Below, in pieces: positions 12,740-14,183 of a DNA stretch of 14,183 bases (the stretch's first letter is position 1; each line of letters opens with the position of its first letter). The DNA is taken from assembly GCA_025355035.1 (NCBI GenBank), contig JANXLS010001275.1:1-14183 (forward strand), read 5' to 3'. The notes beneath the pieces are model-generated. The model did no database searches. It saw only the letters and a list, made by a program, of their open reading frames with translations, and had not been told where the DNA came from. Source of the stretch: Planctomycetota bacterium (lineage in GTDB: Bacteria > Planctomycetota > SZUA-567 > H5-PLA8). Position numbers and translations under genes: made by a program.

Positions 12740-14183
12740 ATGTGGATCGTTCTACTTGCTCTGCGCAGGCCGTATACGTTCGTCGTGATGTCGATGCTCA
12801 TCTTCGTGCTGGGTGTCGTCACGATTTTGCGAATGCCGACCGACATCTTTCCGGAAATTGATATTCCCGTCGTGGCCGTCGTCTGGAATTACGCTGGCAT
12901 GTCTCCCGATGAAATGGAACAGCGTATTGTCGGCAACTTTGAACGCGTTCTCGTTTCAACCGTAAACGACATCGGTCACATTGAAAGCCAATCACTCAAC
13001 GGCGTCGGCGTCGTTAAAATATTTTTGCGTCCGGGCGCGAAGATCGAAGCCGCAACGGCTCAAGTCACGGCGTCGTCGGAAGCCGTACTGCGTCAGATGC
13101 CGACGGGTGTGGCCCCGCCGATCGTGCTGCGCTACAGCGCCAGCAACGTGCCGATTGTCCAGATTTCCCTGGGCAGTGAATCGATGACCGAGCAGCAGCT
13201 GTTCGACACCTCCGCCAACAAAATCCGCCCCGGCATGGCGACCGTTCCCGGCGCGCAAGTCCCCTTCCCTTACGGCGGAAAACAACGCCAGATCATGGTC
13301 GATATCGACCCGGAAAAACTCTACAGCTTCAACCTCTCCGCCGCAGACGTGTCGAATGCCGTCAACGCGCAAAACCTGATTCTTCCGTCCGGTGCCGCAA
13401 AGATCGGTTCAACCGAATTCAACGTTCGTCTCAATTCCAGCCCGCTCACGATCATCGCACTCAACGACATGCCGATTAGAACGGTGAATGGCCGAACCAT
13501 CTTTCTGCACGACGTCGGCCGCGTTCACGACGGCAATCTTCCGCAGATCAACATCGTCAACGTCAACGGTACGCGCGGCGTGTTGCAGCCGATTCTAAAA
13601 GGTGGCGCGTCGACCATTGACATTGTCGCCGGCGTCAAAAAGTACCTGCCGATCCTGAGCAAAGAACTGCCACCGGAATTGAAAGCTGAGCTCGTCGGCG
13701 ATCAATCCATCTTCGTCTGGGCATCGATTATGGGCGTGCTCAAAGAAGCGATCATTGCGGCCGGATTGACGGCTGCGATGATCCTCCTCTTTCTCGGATC
13801 GTGGCGCAGTACGTTGATCATCTGCGTCTCGATTCCCCTGTCGATTCTGGTCTCGATTCTCGCGCTCTCCTTGCTCGGCCAAACGTTGAACGTGATGACG
13901 CTCGGCGGGATGGCTCTGGCCGTCGGCATTCTCGTCGACGATGCAACCGTGGAAATCGAAAACGTTCATCGCAACATTCACATGCACAAACCGCTGACCA
14001 AAGCGATCCTCGATGGCGCGCAACAAATTGCCATGCCGGCGTTCGTCTCGACGCTGTGCATCTGCATCGTCTTCGTCCCCGTCGTCTTCATCGAAGGCGC
14101 CGCGCGCAGCCTCTTCACGCCGCTGGCGATGGCCGTCGTCTTCGCGATGCTGACGTCTTATTTCTTAAGTCGTACACTCGTCC
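12740..14183 (+). CDS. RND-family efflux pump inner-membrane subunit (HAE1/AcrB-like), 3' end outside window
   Basis: This is a proton-driven exporter of hydrophobic compounds, which normally works as a trimer with a periplasmic adaptor and an outer-membrane channel. The open frame runs to the window edge, 481 residues of an expected ~1040. TM1 covers residues ~10-28, followed by the porter-domain start PTDIFPEIDIPVVAVVWNYAGMSPDEME. Then come the PN1/PC-type regions, TM2 and TM3 (~338-385), and GMALAVGILVDDATVEIENV in TM4. The paired D400-D401 equal the proton-relay D407-D408 of AcrB. The ATG at 12740 (MWIVLLALRRPYTFVV) is chosen because GAGGGG lies 9 nt before it and the protein start fits the family. 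ATGs at 12704 and 12731 have poor or misplaced ribosome-binding sites. No lesion is seen in the visible half. Confidence 0.93.
   Translation, partial: MWIVLLALRRPYTFVVMSMLIFVLGVVTILRMPTDIFPEIDIPVVAVVWNYAGMSPDEMEQRIVGNFERVLVSTVNDIGHIESQSLNGVGVVKIFLRPGAKIEAATAQVTASSEAVLRQMPTGVAPPIVLRYSASNVPIVQISLGSESMTEQQLFDTSANKIRPGMATVPGAQVPFPYGGKQRQIMVDIDPEKLYSFNLSAADVSNAVNAQNLILPSGAAKIGSTEFNVRLNSSPLTIIALNDMPIRTVNGRTIFLHDVGRVHDGNLPQINIVNVNGTRGVLQPILKGGASTIDIVAGVKKYLPILSKELPPELKAELVGDQSIFVWASIMGVLKEAIIAAGLTAAMILLFLGSWRSTLIICVSIPLSILVSILALSLLGQTLNVMTLGGMALAVGILVDDATVEIENVHRNIHMHKPLTKAILDGAQQIAMPAFVSTLCICIVFVPVVFIEGAARSLFTPLAMAVVFAMLTSYFLSRTLV

Noticed and set aside
12704..12742. RND pump starts at ATG 12704 or 12731
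   Set aside because: 12704 has no ribosome-binding site and at 12731 the GAGGGG is directly adjacent. At 12740 the spacing is 9 nt and the protein start matches the family.

Overview
The window reads as a chromosomal stretch of a moderately GC-rich, Gram-negative-type bacterium. It carries an ExbD-like energiser, an outer-membrane-type lipoprotein, type IV pilin-like proteins and an RND efflux pump. The SGNH hydrolase remnant, the very large PilX-like protein and the short-unit intergenic repeats suggest the Planctomycetota/PVC group. That placement is an inference from protein style, not a database result.

Layout. (1) 1-725, plus strand: the tail of a probable MotA/TolQ/ExbB proton-channel protein, then ExbD. 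(2) 804-1187, minus: the C-terminal third of an SGNH/GDSL hydrolase, with the catalytic Ser part missing. (3) 1186-2687, plus: aroB (3-dehydroquinate synthase), split by a one-base frameshift, then a small membrane protein. (4) 2863-3678, plus: a coiled-coil lipoprotein. (5) 9168-3745, minus: a four-gene operon for a pilin-like complex, consisting of a membrane/coiled-coil protein, a PilV-like prepilin, a PilW-like prepilin with three EF-hand-like loops, and a 1001-residue PilX-like protein with a CxxCH motif. (6) 10216-9504, minus: a Lys-rich protein with a duplicated domain, also broken by a one-base frameshift. (7) 11429-10413, minus: a GTPase. (8) 12505-11621, minus: a LysR-type regulator, divergent from (9) 12740 to the window end, plus: an RND (HAE1-type) efflux pump.

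How they work together. The pilin-like genes overlap and probably make one envelope-spanning complex. The LysR gene and the RND pump share a 234-bp intergenic region. It holds a perfect T-N11-A dyad centred about 64 bp upstream of the predicted pump transcription start, the classic arrangement for LysR-type control. ExbD and its partner would energise envelope transport.

Most notable. Three intergenic regions carry hairpins whose arms are tandem 7-bp units: AGTGCTG, TTTGNNA and GTTCAAA/GTTTTAA. The unit sequence differs at each site, but the 7-bp period and the presence of an inverted arm are shared. Also notable are an 11-bp G tract inside the first gene of the pilin operon (possible phase variation), the EF-hand-like loops and CxxCH in the pilin proteins, and two frameshifts with the same signature (one base missing from an A run followed by CC). 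That shared signature makes sequencing error a serious alternative to real gene decay. I see no tRNA, rRNA, CRISPR array, transposase or phage gene.
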